In this document: positions 36,601 to 51,600 of the stretch, piece after piece
Layout of the letters: every line of letters begins with the position of its first letter
Numbering within the stretch: position 1 is the stretch's first letter
From: Nilaparvata lugens
Taxonomy: Eukaryota; Arthropoda; Insecta; Hemiptera; Delphacidae
Direction: 5' to 3'
Length of the DNA stretch: 64,000 bases
Assembly: GCF_014356525.2 (NCBI RefSeq)
Contig: NC_052508.1
Location: 64,876,917-64,940,916 of the forward strand
The notes under the pieces: model-generated
Told to the model about the DNA's origin: nothing
Seen by the model: only the letters and a program-made list of their open reading frames with translations
The model's database searches: none
Position numbers and translations under genes: made by a program

Positions 36601-39600
36601 GTTCAAATAATCTACTATTGTGACCCATTATATGATAATCTGCTCTGTTTCGCGTATTATACTCATGAACATCTGAATTCTGGATCACACCACTCGTTTT
36701 CACATGCATTACAACTTCATATACATACAAAGATGGCACAGTTAATAGACCAAGCTTTTTAAATAAAGGCCTACAACCTATAACCTATTCACTTTCTCTA
36801 TACATCTGAGTGCCTTCTTTTGAATCTTAAACACCCTGTCCATATTTTGTTGAGATGAATTACCCCATACTAAAATAGCATACCTAATATGAGATAGTAT
36901 AAGTCCATGGTAAGCAGTTAACAGTAGTTTTTTATCATTCAGCCTAGCAAGCTGCCGCAGGACAAATACCCCAGATGATATCTTATTACATATCCTCTCA
37001 ATGTAAGGATGCCATGTTAATTTCCTGTCCAATAAGATTCCCAAGAATGCTACTTTCTCTTCTTGGTCTAATTCATTTTCCTCTACAAACACATTTATTT
37101 CTCTATCCTCTACTGAATTATATTTACTTTTGAATTGTAGGAATTGACATTTCTTACTATTATTGTTAATTGCCTTTGCTTCAAGAATTAGACAATTGAC
37201 TTTACTCCAGTAAAAGCATTTATTTCTAGACTATCTAATAAATAATTGTTAAAGATAAGCGATGTGTCATCAGCAAACAACAGAGCTCTGTGATCTTTTA
37301 ACTCTTTTGGTAATTGGTTCACATACAACAGAAACAGTAAGGGACCCAGAATTGAGCCTTGAGGTACTCCAGCCTGGACCTCCAGTTTTTGAGATTTAAT
37401 TTTTACTATTTCATTCCCATCCACCTTGGTAAGCTCAACACACTGGTTTCTACCTATGAGATATGATTCAAACCATTTTAGTTCTATACCATTCACACCT
37501 ACAGTTTTTAGTATTTCCAATAATATTCTATGGTTCACACAATCAAAAGCTTTGGATAAATCAAGAAATATTGCGGCTGCCTTCTCACCTGAATCTATTA
37601 TATCTATTAGTCTTTCAACAAGGGATACTATTGCAGTCTTAGTAGATTTCCCTTTCTGGAACCCGTGCTGTTCATCACATATGAAATTAATTTCTTCCAG
37701 GTGCATCAATAGCCTATTTAAAACTACTCTTTCAAAAATTTTACTTATTACATTTAGAATACTAATGGGTCTATAATTTTCAACTCTTTCAGAATCACCG
37801 CTCTTGAAAATTGGCAAAATTTTTCCTTGTTTCAGATCATCAGGGAAAATACCCTGCTCTAGTGAAGTATTAAGGAGATGCAATAAAGGGTCCAGTAATT
37901 CATTTTCACATTCTTTTAAAATTTTGCTTGAGACCCCATCCAATCCTACTGTTTTTTGTTATTAAAATTTTTTATTATTCTTGACAACTCATCTCTTGAT
38001 AATGGATGAAATTTAAATACCTTTTCAATTGGCTCAGCATTTAATGTAGTTGTATTATAAGTATTAGTGTTCAGTGACTTTTGGAGATTATATGCAACCT
38101 GTTGATAATACTTATTGAAAAAGTTACAAATGTCTATACTATCATCCACATAATTTCCATGTTCATCGATTATCCTAGGGACATTAGTAACTGTATCTTT
38201 TTGAGCTGCTCTCCTATTTCTATTAATTACCTCCCAAACAGCAGAGTTAAAATTGGTACTAGTTGTTAATATTTCAGCTGTTTTCTTACACTTAGCTTTC
38301 CTCACTTCTTTTGCATAGTTTTTCTTTAGACATTGTATTTGACTTCACTCGGAACATCCCTCACTAATTTAAATTCCTCATAAGCTTCCCTAACAATATT
38401 TCTTTGAGTAAGAATATCTTCAGTTATCCATTCATCTACTTTGTTTAATTTACTTTTTACTTTGACTTTTTTTATTGGACAGCATACACTAATGTGAAAT
38501 CTTAGAGTATCAATGAATTGCTTATATTTGTAATTTAGGTTACAACTGTTATAAACACTACTCCAATTTTCTTGAAGCAGTTCCTGCTTCAAACAATTTA
38601 TATTTCCTAGCTCATATTGCTGAATTTCTTTCACAAAAGTTTTTTTCCTGCTTGGATTCTGGCCCTGCAACTTAACATCTAAAATTTGATAGTTATGATC
38701 TGATAGATCTGAGCTACCTAACCTGACATTACAACCTTCTATATTTGTGAGGATATTATCAATAATTGTCTGTGAAGTTCGAGTTACTCTTGTATATTCG
38801 TGGACCTTAATTTCTAAATTATTCATATTAATAATATCTCTAATATCCTCTGTCATTTTATCCTGCCTGGCAAAATCGGTATTGAAATCTCCTACTACTA
38901 TAACATTTGTGAAACGAGCGGTTGTAATTTCCAAAAGTGTAAGGAGCAGCTCACAAAATTTTTGCCAGTCTCCATTTGGTGACCTATAGATACCTAACAC
39001 TGCTACCTCAAATCGATCATCAATTTTTAACCTTAGTCCCGTCACCTCTAAATCCATCTCAACAGAAAATCTCTTAACAAAATCCAGTTCATAAGTTTGG
39101 GTATGTTTAGCATTGCTAGTGAATATACATACACCACCACTTCTATGAGCTATTCTACAAAATTCTGATCTCAGTGAATAGCCTGGAAATAGTAAGAAAC
39201 ATGAGATTTATAAGCTGATATCTCTTTTGAAAATTTAACTGATAAGATTTAACTACCATACTCTCTGCTCTTGTTCAAAAATAATCACAGAAAGAGGCTA
39301 TACCACAAGCTGCGAACATTAAAGTTAATTTCAAAATGAATGTCTGCACTTCAAAATTTATGGAAAACAGGAAAAACTTGGTGGAATCCATGACGTGTTT
39401 GAATAAATTATACAACATGAATTGAAGTTTACTTTCTGAAATCTTGGAGTAGCTGTTAGAATATTTTTCTGAGCAGAGCAGTCACCAACTGCTCTGCAGA
39501 GAGAGGATTTTCCGCTTTGAATCGTTTGAAGAATGTTAATAAATCTACAGTTTTGTGTTTGAAATACGTAATCTTGTTATCTCTTGTTATTCACTTCATA

Positions 39601-42600
39601 AGATATAAGTGATGTAAATTATTTGCTTTTACATTATAGTAATAAGGGGGGTGCCAGTAGAACATTTGCCCAGAGCGCCATCCACCTAAGCCCTAGGCAT
39701 GCTTGTCATAATCATAATGATAATATGTGGTTGAACAATGAACGTTGACAATAATTACTGAACTTCCAAGTAGTATTATAGGTTTGAAAAAAATGAGTAT
39801 ACCACTAATCGTTAATTCATTTCTAACAAATTCCTCAAATATTAGTTTGGAAGCTTAGCTCACCTTCATCGTTGTTTACTTACTGTATATTTTTAATACT
39901 TAACGCATTTCTTAGTTTGCTAATTACATCTTTGTCTCTCTCATTTTCAGGCTGACACTGAATTTTCAATGGATGTTCAATTCCAACTGAACAGGGTACC
40001 TTATTGTGAATGGCATCTTGCCATTGATAAAATTGCCGACTTCAGAGTTATTTTTCCCGAAACGTATTTAGAGCCCAATATACCTTGGACGCCTCAAAGG
40101 TAATTCAAAAAATATACCAGATATTCCAATCAAAACGTTAGTTCTGATTTTAATTTAGAAAATCGACATTCAACTCAATACTTTTTATCCTCAAAAATAC
40201 AGCTACATTCAAGGGTTGTTGAAATAAGTGAGACTGTTCCTACAAGATTTTACTCAGATATAATTTATGCTAATATACTTGTATATTGTACAGTTATTTT
40301 CTGTGACTGTTTAATCTTACAATTAATATATCATCAATACAATTTTGTGGATAATCTGGAATAGCAAATGTGTGTTGATGTTTGAATGTTTCTGTTAATT
40401 TTCTAATCGTGTTGATAAATAATTGAAGTAAGATGAGATTGAATGAAAAATACTAAGAAATTGTCAAAAACCACAGATTTATTGATACTTAAAAGACCAG
40501 TTTCGGTTATTACACCATTGTCAATCTCTGATAAACATTTTATCAGACCACAATATCAACTTCTCAACTACACAAAAAGTAAGATGAGATTATAAAAACA
40601 ATTCAAAACGTTTTGAATTTTATTGATGAAATTTTTTCTCATCTAAGCTGACCTCTATGGTTTCAATGTAGTTCATTTAGATTACTCTGTCTATACCTTA
40701 TATTAAACCTTGAAGATAGGCGTTTAATATAGATATGTGACAGTCAATATAATTTTATCGTATTTATGGAAAAATATGTATATTGCTGAAACAGCTTACA
40801 GATGTGGAGTAGCTAATAGAAAAGAGTCATAGAATTTCTTTCTCTTATAAATGGGTTATGTATGTGTTAATTTGATATTTTTTATGTTGAAGGCAATGGA
40901 GTGAAACTCTTGATTCTCGTTTAAATTTAAAGCAGAAGGAAGCAGTTGTAGCGATTACAACTCCGGTTTCCATTCCTCTGCCTCCAATACTCATTATAGG
41001 TAAACTCTCCCTTTAAATGTTTCAATTCTCATGGAGTGTAAATATTTCATTTGCTGCTTTTGATTATGTCATCATTAGATGCTCTCCTTTCACAGCCAGT
41101 AGATGAAACGTCACAATTATGCTTTCTCAATAATAAATTCCCGGTTGTATGGAAAACCCTCCTATCATAGTAGTCTTTATTTCATCTTCATTACCTGTAC
41201 ACTATCTAACTACACTATATTTAGATCACAACCTATTTTGCCAACATTTATTCTGGGTTTTCAAATAATTATATGTTTCGTATTTCATTGTAGAATACTT
41301 TTCTGGTGTCTGTTTTTCTTTTGCCAACAAGATTTGGAATTCAAAATACATTATTAATTTTTAGTTATATTTATTTATATTATAATCTTGCTCATAAATT
41401 CTGTAGTTGCCTGTATATTATACGATTTCGAGTATTTTATTTTATTTTGTAATTGAGATTATTATGAAACGAAAATATTAATGGAGTAGAATATTCATAT
41501 AATTTTTTCTCACCATTTCTCAGAAGCTCTCAAGACCCCTTTAAATATTGTACTTCAATAACAATAATATTATTCTTTGCAGCTTGTTACTTTATTCGGG
41601 GTGATCTCATTTCTGTGTGAATCCAATTGTTTTTGTTTTTTTGTATATTGCAATAAAGTATATACCCTGTCTTTGCTGTGTTCCTTGTTGAAATGTAGCT
41701 AAACGTTTGTTGCCAAAAATTTAGAAACTGACAATTTTAGATTTTAATTACTTTCTACATTGAATAAATTAATCTGAATGATACATTAAGAGCAAGAGCA
41801 TCCAGCTCTTGTATTAATTCTGGTAAGAAGTCGTCGAGTGGTATTATAGGTGTGTTGGATACCTTTTTGATATCCAATAAAATTACTCATTTAACGGAAT
41901 TGTATTCTATGGGTTTTTATTACATTACTTCTATGATAGAAGGTAAGTTCATAGTATGATTATTTCACAATGATTCGTTTTTCAAGGTTAATAGTAATTA
42001 TTCTTTTAGTAATCCTACTTCTCAAAAAGTCTGAAATTTAAGATTTAAATGATTCCTCGAACTAAAGTGATGTCCACATTATAATGGCAGTATTTGTTCA
42101 ACTGCTTGGGAAAGGGAAACATTCCTGTCCTTTTCTAGCTCCACAACATTGCCAGATCGTTTTCAACAATATAGAAATATAATAAACAAAATATTCAATC
42201 TCAATTATACAAATGTATAATTAAATCAGTGAAAAATATGTTTTTAACGAATAGGATATATTTGAATATTTTAAACAAGAATGAACCGTTAATACATCAG
42301 ATATACCGGTATCAGCTATTATCTATAGAAGGCAGTGGCTAGGTCGAGAATCGGCAACACTGTATCTTTCTCCACTTGTCAGATTGTTTTTCAACAATAT
42401 AGAAATAAAATTAACAAAATATTCAATCTCAATATTATAAAAATGTATAATTCAATCAGTGAAAAATATTTTTTGAAGAATAGAATATATTTGAATATTT
42501 TAAACAATAATGAACTGTAATAATACATCAGATATACCGGTATCAGCGATTCTCTATAGAAGGCAGTGGCTAGGTCGAGAATCGGCAACACTGTATCTTT

Positions 42601-45600
42601 CTCCACTGCCATTATAACGTGGCCTCACTATAGCAAGCAAGGAATAGTAATATAACAATTATTATTAAATGAAAATCCAAATTAAATGCGGTAATTTCCA
42701 TCTGTAGAATATTAATCTAATAATCTGTCTATTCTCTATTGAAACTGTAGTGTCTTTGAAAAGCGAAGGGTACTAGTGATAGGCCTACTATTGAAGAACA
42801 TAATCCGTCTATATTTAATGTAGACATTTAGTTGAAGACATGTGACTAAAACATTCGATTTGTAATCACCCGCTCTAATAGACATTCAGTTTTTATTTAG
42901 AAATCTGACTGTTGATGATTTTGAAATTCTATTAATTCTCGAATTGTTTCCATTTCAGGTCCTTTCGGTACAGGGAAGACATATACACTGGCACAGGCCA
43001 TGAAAGAGGTGCTGCTACAGCCGAATACAAGAGTGCTGATCTGCACACATTCCAACTCAGCTGCTGATCTCTACATCAAAGATTACCTGCACCCCTATGT
43101 CGAGGCTGGGCACCAGGAGGCCAAACCGCTCAGAATCTACTACCATAAAAGATGGGTTGCAACTGTCAATCAGGTTGTTCAGAAGGTTGGTACAATAATA
43201 ATTAACTCATTATTGCAAAAAAAAACAATGTATAAAAAAGATGATGAATAATCTATAGAAAGGTCCAGGTTATAATGGCAATGTACGATTGACAATACTG
43301 TTGCTATCCTTTTCTATCATCCAACAAAACAGATAACGCCACCTCTCTCTCGCTTTGCAATGTTGTCAGTTTGCCAGCATATTTTATTTTCACTTTTGAC
43401 AGTGACTGTACAAAAGTAAACAAACAATTCTCAGGCGCCATTTTTTTCTTCATTCTATCAAAATATTTGAGTACACAAGTCGTATAATTGATTTAAAATG
43501 TATTTTTGAAACAATGAAATAATTTTTAGACATTACCGTATGAGAAACACAAATTGAAATACCTGAAATGACATTTTATAAGTTGATAGCTTCCTAGACT
43601 TCATCCATGCTTTAGTTAGCCTACACGTGTAGGTTAGACCTTCTCGTACCGGTATAAATAATATTGAAAGGTTATTTCAGAATTATTTCCATTGAAATTA
43701 CTTATTTTAAATATGGTTTCTATTTTTATATTATTTTTAAAAGATATTTGAATAGAATACCTACCAAATAACTCAATTTCTGTTGTTTTGAAATTCAGAT
43801 TGTTGTATCACAGCTTTTTAAATTAGCCGCCATTTCAGGTTTGTATAAAAATAAAAATCTGATCTCAGTTATAAAAGCAAATTTTCAAATAAAATTATGG
43901 AAAAATATATTTTCTTGATTAATTTGACATTAAATTGATTATTTTATCAAGGAAATGATAATTATTATTGGATCAAATTTAATGGAATGAATTGAGTAAC
44001 AGCTGTGTACACACAGTGGCAAAATGGAGAGACTTGGCAACATTTTTCTCCTATCTTTCTTCACTGTCATTATAACGTGGACCTCACTATAGACTATAGT
44101 GACAGTATTTGATCAACTTTGGTTTCGATATCCTTGTCTATCATTCGACAAAGCCGGTGGTACTATCCATTTCTAGGTCCACAACGATGCCAATTATGTT
44201 TTTGACAGTGTAGAAATATAATTAATTAATTCAGAGAATCGACATCGCTATTTTTCAATCTTTCTTCACTGCCATTATAACGTGGACCTCACTATAGACT
44301 AATAATAATACTTTCTTAATAGAAGCCTCTTCTACCTTGCGGTGTAGAGTTTACAAGAGATTTCCATCTATCACGATCCTGCAACAAACGGCCAATCACC
44401 ACCCCTAGTCTCCAAATTTCTCCGGAGGTCATCAGACATTCTTTTTCTCGGTCTTCCAGCTCGTCTTCTTCCCTCTGCCTTACATTCCCATATCTGTTTT
44501 GGTAGCCTCTCCTCGTCAATTCTTATTACGTGGCCCAGCCATCTAAGCTGCCCTTCCACTATCCTCTGAGTGATTGGATTAGAGTTGACCACAGCTCTTA
44601 CAGCCTGATTTCTCAGTCGGTCTCTTCTTGTCTTTTCAATCACTCTACGTAGGAAGCGCATTTCTTGGGCCCGCAGCTTACCCTTACTTCTCTCTGTCAA
44701 AGTCCACGTCTCGGAAGAGTATAACAAAATAGGAACATATGTGGACCAGAAGACTGCCATTTTCGCTACCTGGCTGACATCTTTCATATTAAGAAACCCT
44801 CTTGATAGCGAATAGTAGAGTCTACCAACAGAAGCAGTTCTAGAATTTATTTCCTCCTCCATTCTGCCCTCCTCATGTATGATAGCTCCAAGATATTTGA
44901 AGTGTGTGACCTGTTCAATTCTTCTGCTTTTCAACTTAATATCTATCTCTCTATGATTGGTTACCACATCCATCACTTGAGTTTTGTCTATGCTTAATAA
45001 AAATAATAATAATATTAATAATTAATAATACTTATGAATATTATATACATTTTCAGTGTTTACGAGTTTGTGTTTCTTGAATAGTTCCAAATTTCTTAAA
45101 TAACTCAATATTATTAGTTAAAAGTGGTAATTGAGTGGAATATTTCTAATTAATTTATCAATTTAAGCCATCTAAATTCAAAATTTATAGTTTTAATGTT
45201 TATTTTGGACCAAAATTTTATAAAAATTGTACACGTGAAATTCTAACCTTATCTTGGACTTTGTCACCTATAAATTTGGAAGAAAAATAGCACAAGGACT
45301 ACCTTATTATTTTATCTTTCAATGTTATTACATTAGTGTTATTTGCATTGTAAATAAATAAATAAATAAAAATAAATAAATAAATTTTATTTTTATGACA
45401 ATAATATTACTCTCATGCAAGGGAAGCTTCCCTGTACGCATGGAGGAGCTGCTGCAGACCTGAGAAACTCTCTTATAGTTGAAAAATCAATTTGACTATT
45501 GAATTCCTAACATACTAATAATGTATCAAGTAATTACAATTAAGGAAGAATTCATAAGGCTTTGAGATATAAAAATAAGAGTCAGCCAACAAATAAAGAA

Positions 45601-48600
45601 TTAGTTGGAAGCTCTCAACAGAATTATATCAGGATTTATAGCAGCTTGTCTATTTTAATAGTCGTCTTGCAGCCAAGGGTTGGATTTGATCCATTCACTT
45701 AAAAAATGTACATTACAAATACAATAATTTCTGATATAATTCTATAGTGAGGTCTACATTATAATAGGAGCATTTTATTAACATTTAAATAGTCTCCTTG
45801 CATCCAAAAGTGGGTTAGAATAAATATGTAAATTACAGATCCAGTAATTTCTGGTGAGATTCTGTTGTGAGGTCTACATTATTTGATTAACATTTAAAAA
45901 AGTGTTCAAGTGCCACTTTCTCCAAAAGCTTTAAACTGGTACTATAGCTTAAACAATAGCTGACTGATGCCCGGTTGCAGAGTAGTCACATAAAGTTAAA
46001 AAAAACAGGCAGTTAACTCATTCACGAAGCCATAAATTCACTTTCCTTTGCACAGATGTCAAAGTAAACTATAGCTCCCATAAAACAAAAAACTGGTATT
46101 CTAGCTTAAACAATAGCTGACTGATGCCCGGTTGCAGAGTCGTCACATAAAGTTAAAAACAGGCAGTTAACTCATTTACGAAGTCATAAATTCACTTTCC
46201 GTTCCGATGTCAAAGTAAACTATAGCTCCCATAAAACTAAAAACGCCCAATTAAACACATGATTTCGTTGCATAGTCATCAGAAAGAACTTATTTATGTC
46301 TCCAACTTAGACCAGTTCTAGAATAGACACGCCCCATACTGAAAGTCGATGAAGACAACATCTACAGCCATATCGCCCCATCGTGACGTCAGCATCGTAT
46401 AGAAAACTTTTCTGTAGAGTTTGTAAATTATATAGATCTTATATTTCTATGTAGGAAATATAATAAATATAATTATATAGATCTTGTATTTCCTATAATA
46501 ATCTTTAATAATTTACTTCCATCTGAAATAGACATCGTGACGTCAGCATCGTATAGAAAACTTTTCTGTAGAGTTTGTAAATTATAAAGATCTTATATTT
46601 CTATGTAGGAAATATAATAAATTTAATTATATAGATCTTGTATTTCCTATAAAAATCGTTAATAATCTACTTCCATCTGAAATAGACACAATCTGCTATG
46701 AACAATGTTAACAAAGTCTACAGAAAAGTTTTCTATACGATTCTGAAGTCACGATGGAGCGATATGGCAGTAGATGTTGGCTTCATCGACTTTCATACAA
46801 TGAGGCGCGTCTATACTATAACTGGTCTAAGGCTATAACTCCAATAGCTAAAAACGGTCAGTTAAGTTATGGGCCCGAAGTCGTGCTGTTGAATCCAATA
46901 TCTACTCCAGCCAAATGCATTTTAAAGGTTGTGATACCTTTTTTTGAAATATGTTTACGAAAAACCATCTGTATATAAGTAAATTATTTTTTCCTACAGT
47001 TACGTTGAAAAGTGGCCATTGCTGCACTGATTACAGAACGCAAAGAATCACTTTTCCGCTCTAGTGCGGCAAAAATTTTTTCTGCACTCCAGATTTGCAA
47101 CATGGCAACGCAAAATACTTAGTAGGTTATATGGAGCAACAGTGCAGCAAAATCAAAATGAAGTTGGTAACAGTGACTGCTGTGGCTGCTATAGTGAGCA
47201 GAGGTGTAACGAAGCACAACGAGCAAATTATTAAGTAGATATTATAACCAAGGACAACATTTTTATTCAATTTGACAATAAATTAAGGTTTTTATCAATA
47301 ATAAAATTACACAGAAAAACATTTGATGCATTTCAGGCAATTTTACCCATAATTACCCACTTTTCATATTCAATTGTAACTGTAGGAAAAACTTAATGTG
47401 AAATACGTGCGCAAAGTTCCTCTGCTGCACTCAACAAACCACTCCGCCCTCGCCTACGGCTCGGGCGTAAACGTTTCTTTCGGTGCAGCAAACTGTCACT
47501 TTGCGCACTAGTTGCACAAATAACTATTTCTCTCCCTATGTTTTTTCAAGTGTTTATAACCTACAAATCGCAAAATATGGTGAGAAATCTCGCCAAAAGC
47601 CAAGAGTCGCCATATAGTTTATCAATTTTATGTGAGGTCTTTTAGGTCTGTTCACAGTGATGTCGATTGAAACTTTTCCCTATGCCAAGACATTGGTTGG
47701 ATAGAAGCATGTACGGAGAAAAGTGAATAGAGCTGCAGTGTGACTTATGTGTGATGCTAATTCGAGATATAGCTAAATGGGCTTCCACAAACGACTGTGC
47801 AACGACCAACCATTCATATCAGTGATTTTAAACTATGTCTCACATAGCTATGTTCAATTCTATGTAACGACTCTGCAACCGGGTATCAATTGAAACACAT
47901 TATAATAAATGCAATCATACATTTGATTACTGGTTTGATAATTGAACCAACTTTGCAGAAGGCGACCCAAAGTCACTTATGGTATTTTTTGTTTTTTTTT
48001 TTTTTGCAGTATTGTCTGATTGAATCGACTAGTAACTTGAGGACCTTCAAAGTACCAACGCTGGACGATATTGTAAAGCACAGGGTTGTTGTTGTCACAC
48101 TCAGCATTTCAATGTTTCTATCAACTATTGGATTGAAAAAAGGTAATTTTGCATTTACTTATGTTCATTGTAATTGTTAACTATTTACATCTGCTAACTA
48201 TTATAGGTTTATATGTATTACTAGCCGTCAGGCTCGCTTCGCTCGCCATATCCGTCTAGCCAGGGGGCTCCGCCCCCTGGACCCCCGACTGGATCGTCCA
48301 AGAGTGGGATCAGCAGGCTTCGCTCGCCTGCATTTTTCATTTGAGCATTTTTATCATATGTTAGGACAATCCAGTCGGGGTCCAGACTAAACGTCTGGCT
48401 GAACGGATATGGCGAGCAAAGCGAGCCTGACGGCTAGTAATATAATATTCCCAGGATTGTAGTAGCAGTGCCCAATCAATTTTTCCGCGATACATGCATT
48501 TAAATCTTCAACTTGGTGCCAACTCAACTTAATGCCAACCTGACAAAATTATTAATTTAGTTGCCAGTTAACAACTGTTTCGAAGAGGTACTCTATCTAG

Positions 48601-51600
48601 ATTATAGTTCTATAGTAACATATTATATGGAAATTTCAATATTATAATTAAGAGATTGGGAGAAGAAGAATATACATGCTAAAAGACGAACTTTAAACCC
48701 TTAAAAACAACCCTTAGAGTTAGAATATTGCCAAAAGATTTCTTAGTGCGCCTCTAAAGGGCCAACTGAACATACCTACCAAATTTGAACGTTTTTGGTC
48801 CGGTAGATTTTTAGTTCTGCGAGTGAGTGAGTGAGTCAGTCAGTCAGTCAGTGAGTGAGTGCCATTTCGCTTTTATATATATAGATTACGTGATTCAGTT
48901 CAAATATTATTATGAAAAATGTCCTATTCAAAGAAAATCTTTTGAAAGAGTCTTTTGTAAAAACTCTTTCAAAAGATTTTTTTTTGGATATTTGTACGTA
49001 AATATGACAATGCATCAATCTTTTCTTATTAATTATTCAAATTAAGATTGGATATTTTTATGAGCAATTGAGTAAGTGAGACAAGATAATTTTCATCTTA
49101 CATAGCTACAAATTATATATATTTTTCAATAATTATGTTTATCTATATTATCTATAATTCTATATTTTTCTTTTTAGCAAATCATTATCTTTATTTATGT
49201 TTAAAGTTGTATATTTCTGTTGATTAGGTCATTTCACACACATTTTGCTGGACGAAGCGGCGCAGGCAATGGAGTGTGAAGCGATTATGCCTCTCGCTCT
49301 AGCTAACGAAGAAACAAGGATAGTGCTTGCTGGAGATCATATGCAGGTAACTTGTTTCTAGAAGACATTTATATTTTGTTTTTCAATGTATAAATTAATT
49401 AACATCATATGTCAGAATTTTAAATTTATAGACATTACATTATCCAAAGTACTGTCTTAAGTAAATAATCTTATTCATTTATGAGACCTAACAAATGATA
49501 ATATTGAAAAAAACATGCACTATCCAAAACTTCTTTTCTTGAATTCAGTTCATAAAATTGTCCAAAGTAGGGTTATGTTCATCACATGCTCTTTCTACTC
49601 GAAGAATAAGTTGGAGTCTTATCATATAATTATTGGCAATCATTTGTCAATCATCATAAGAATGATTAACAATCATTTTCTTTGTTTGGCAGATTGAGTT
49701 ATGCTGTGTTGCATTTTCTGAGATCATAATGATCTTCTGATATGAACGATCTATGATTTGTGATAGAGAATCAATAAAGAATCAATCAATCAATCTACTG
49801 AGTCCAGGATCTCCTCATGTTCAGCTTATTTAAGATTGAATTTTTCCTGATTGATGCAATCAATCTTAGCTTTTTATGTTGATGATATATCAACATTTCA
49901 AGTTAATGATATAGTATATTTCGCACCTAGGGCCGAAAATGAGACTTTTCCGGCTCGAAATCGGTTTTCAAGTCCGAGGCCGTAGGCCGAGGACTAGAAA
50001 AGATTGAGAGCCGGAAAAACATTTTTGCCCATGGTGAGAACGTTATTTTTCGCCACACAGAAAAATAAACAATATAAATATGAATCAATAAAGAATCAAT
50101 CAATCAATCTACTGAGTCCAGGATCTCCTCATGTTCAGCTTATTTAAGATTGAATTTTTCCTGATTGATGCAATCAATCTTAGCTTTTTATGTTGATGAT
50201 ATATCAACATTTCAAGTTAATGATATAGTATATTTCGCACCTAGGGCCGAAAATGAGACTTTTCCGGCTCGAAATCGGTTTTCAAGTCCGAGGCCGTAGG
50301 CCGAGGACTAGAAAAGATTGAGAGCCGGAAAAACATTTTTGCCCATGGTGAGAACGTTATTTTTCGCCACACAGAAAAATAAACAATATAAATATTAGAA
50401 TAATAATTCTTTATTAGGCACTTCCGAAAGCAAAACAGGAAGGTCATAGCTCTACCAAATCTGATTTAATCTGAATAACAGGAAATTGTCCAAGTATTTT
50501 TATTTTTTATTATGATTTGTCTAAATAACCTAAACGATTATGTTCAATTATGTAAGAGGTTGAGTTTATACTTTTTATTCTTCCAAATGACAATAAGATG
50601 ATATTATTATAAATGTTTTGATTCTTGAATAATAAACACAAATAATGAAAAGTTTTTTGATCAGCTGTTTTAGCACACTTGAAATTTAGTCAATCTGAAT
50701 GTCAACGTCAACAATGCTTGTTGTCGTTGACTTCGGAAGTTTAGGTTAGAAGTTCTATCCTACTCTGAAAATCGAATTTGAATAGTTTATAATATATATC
50801 TTATCTGTATTTTATTCATCCAAATAAAATGATAGTATCTTATTGCAGAATACTTATTCAATTCTAGAAGCATAAACTGATTCCGTTTCATAAACCATTT
50901 TGTAAACACGTTCACATCAAATCAGAATCAGCTGACTTCAAGGTTATTTTACAGCCCTAGGGCCGTTAAACTTTTACCGGCCTGGTCAGAAAACAATCAT
51001 TTTCGGCCTCCATATGACGCACGAAAACCAGCTCATTACATCCAAGTGGGGCGAAATAGTTATTTGTGCAACTAGTGCGCAAAGTGACAGTTTGCTGCAC
51101 CGAAAGAAACGTTTACGCCCGAGCCGTAGGCGAGGGCGGAATGGTTTCTTGAGTGCAGCAGAGGAACTTTGCGCACGTATTTCACATTAAGTTTTTCCTA
51201 CAGTTACCATTGAATATGAAAAGTGGGTAATTATGGGTAAAATTGCCTGAAATCCATCAAATGTTTTTCTGTGTAATTTTATTATTGATAAAAACCTTAA
51301 TTTATTGTCAAATTGAATAAAAATGTTGTCCTTGGTTATAATATATAATGAATAATAATTAGCGCGTTGTGCTTCGTTGCACCTCTGCTCACTATAGCAG
51401 CCCAGTCACTGTTACCAACTTCATTTTGATTTTGCTGCCCTGTTGCTCCATATAACCTACCAAGTATTTTGCGTTGCCATGTTGCAAATCTGGAGTGCAG
51501 AAAAATTTTTCCCGCACGAGAGCGGAAAAGTGATTCTTTGCGTTCTGTAATCAGTGCAGCAATGGCCACTTTTCAACGTAACTGTAGGAAAAATATATTA

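Noticed and set aside
41103..41357. 84-codon hydrophobic frame in HELZ intron 10
   Set aside because: AT-rich, low complexity, no homology and no splice signals consistent with phase.
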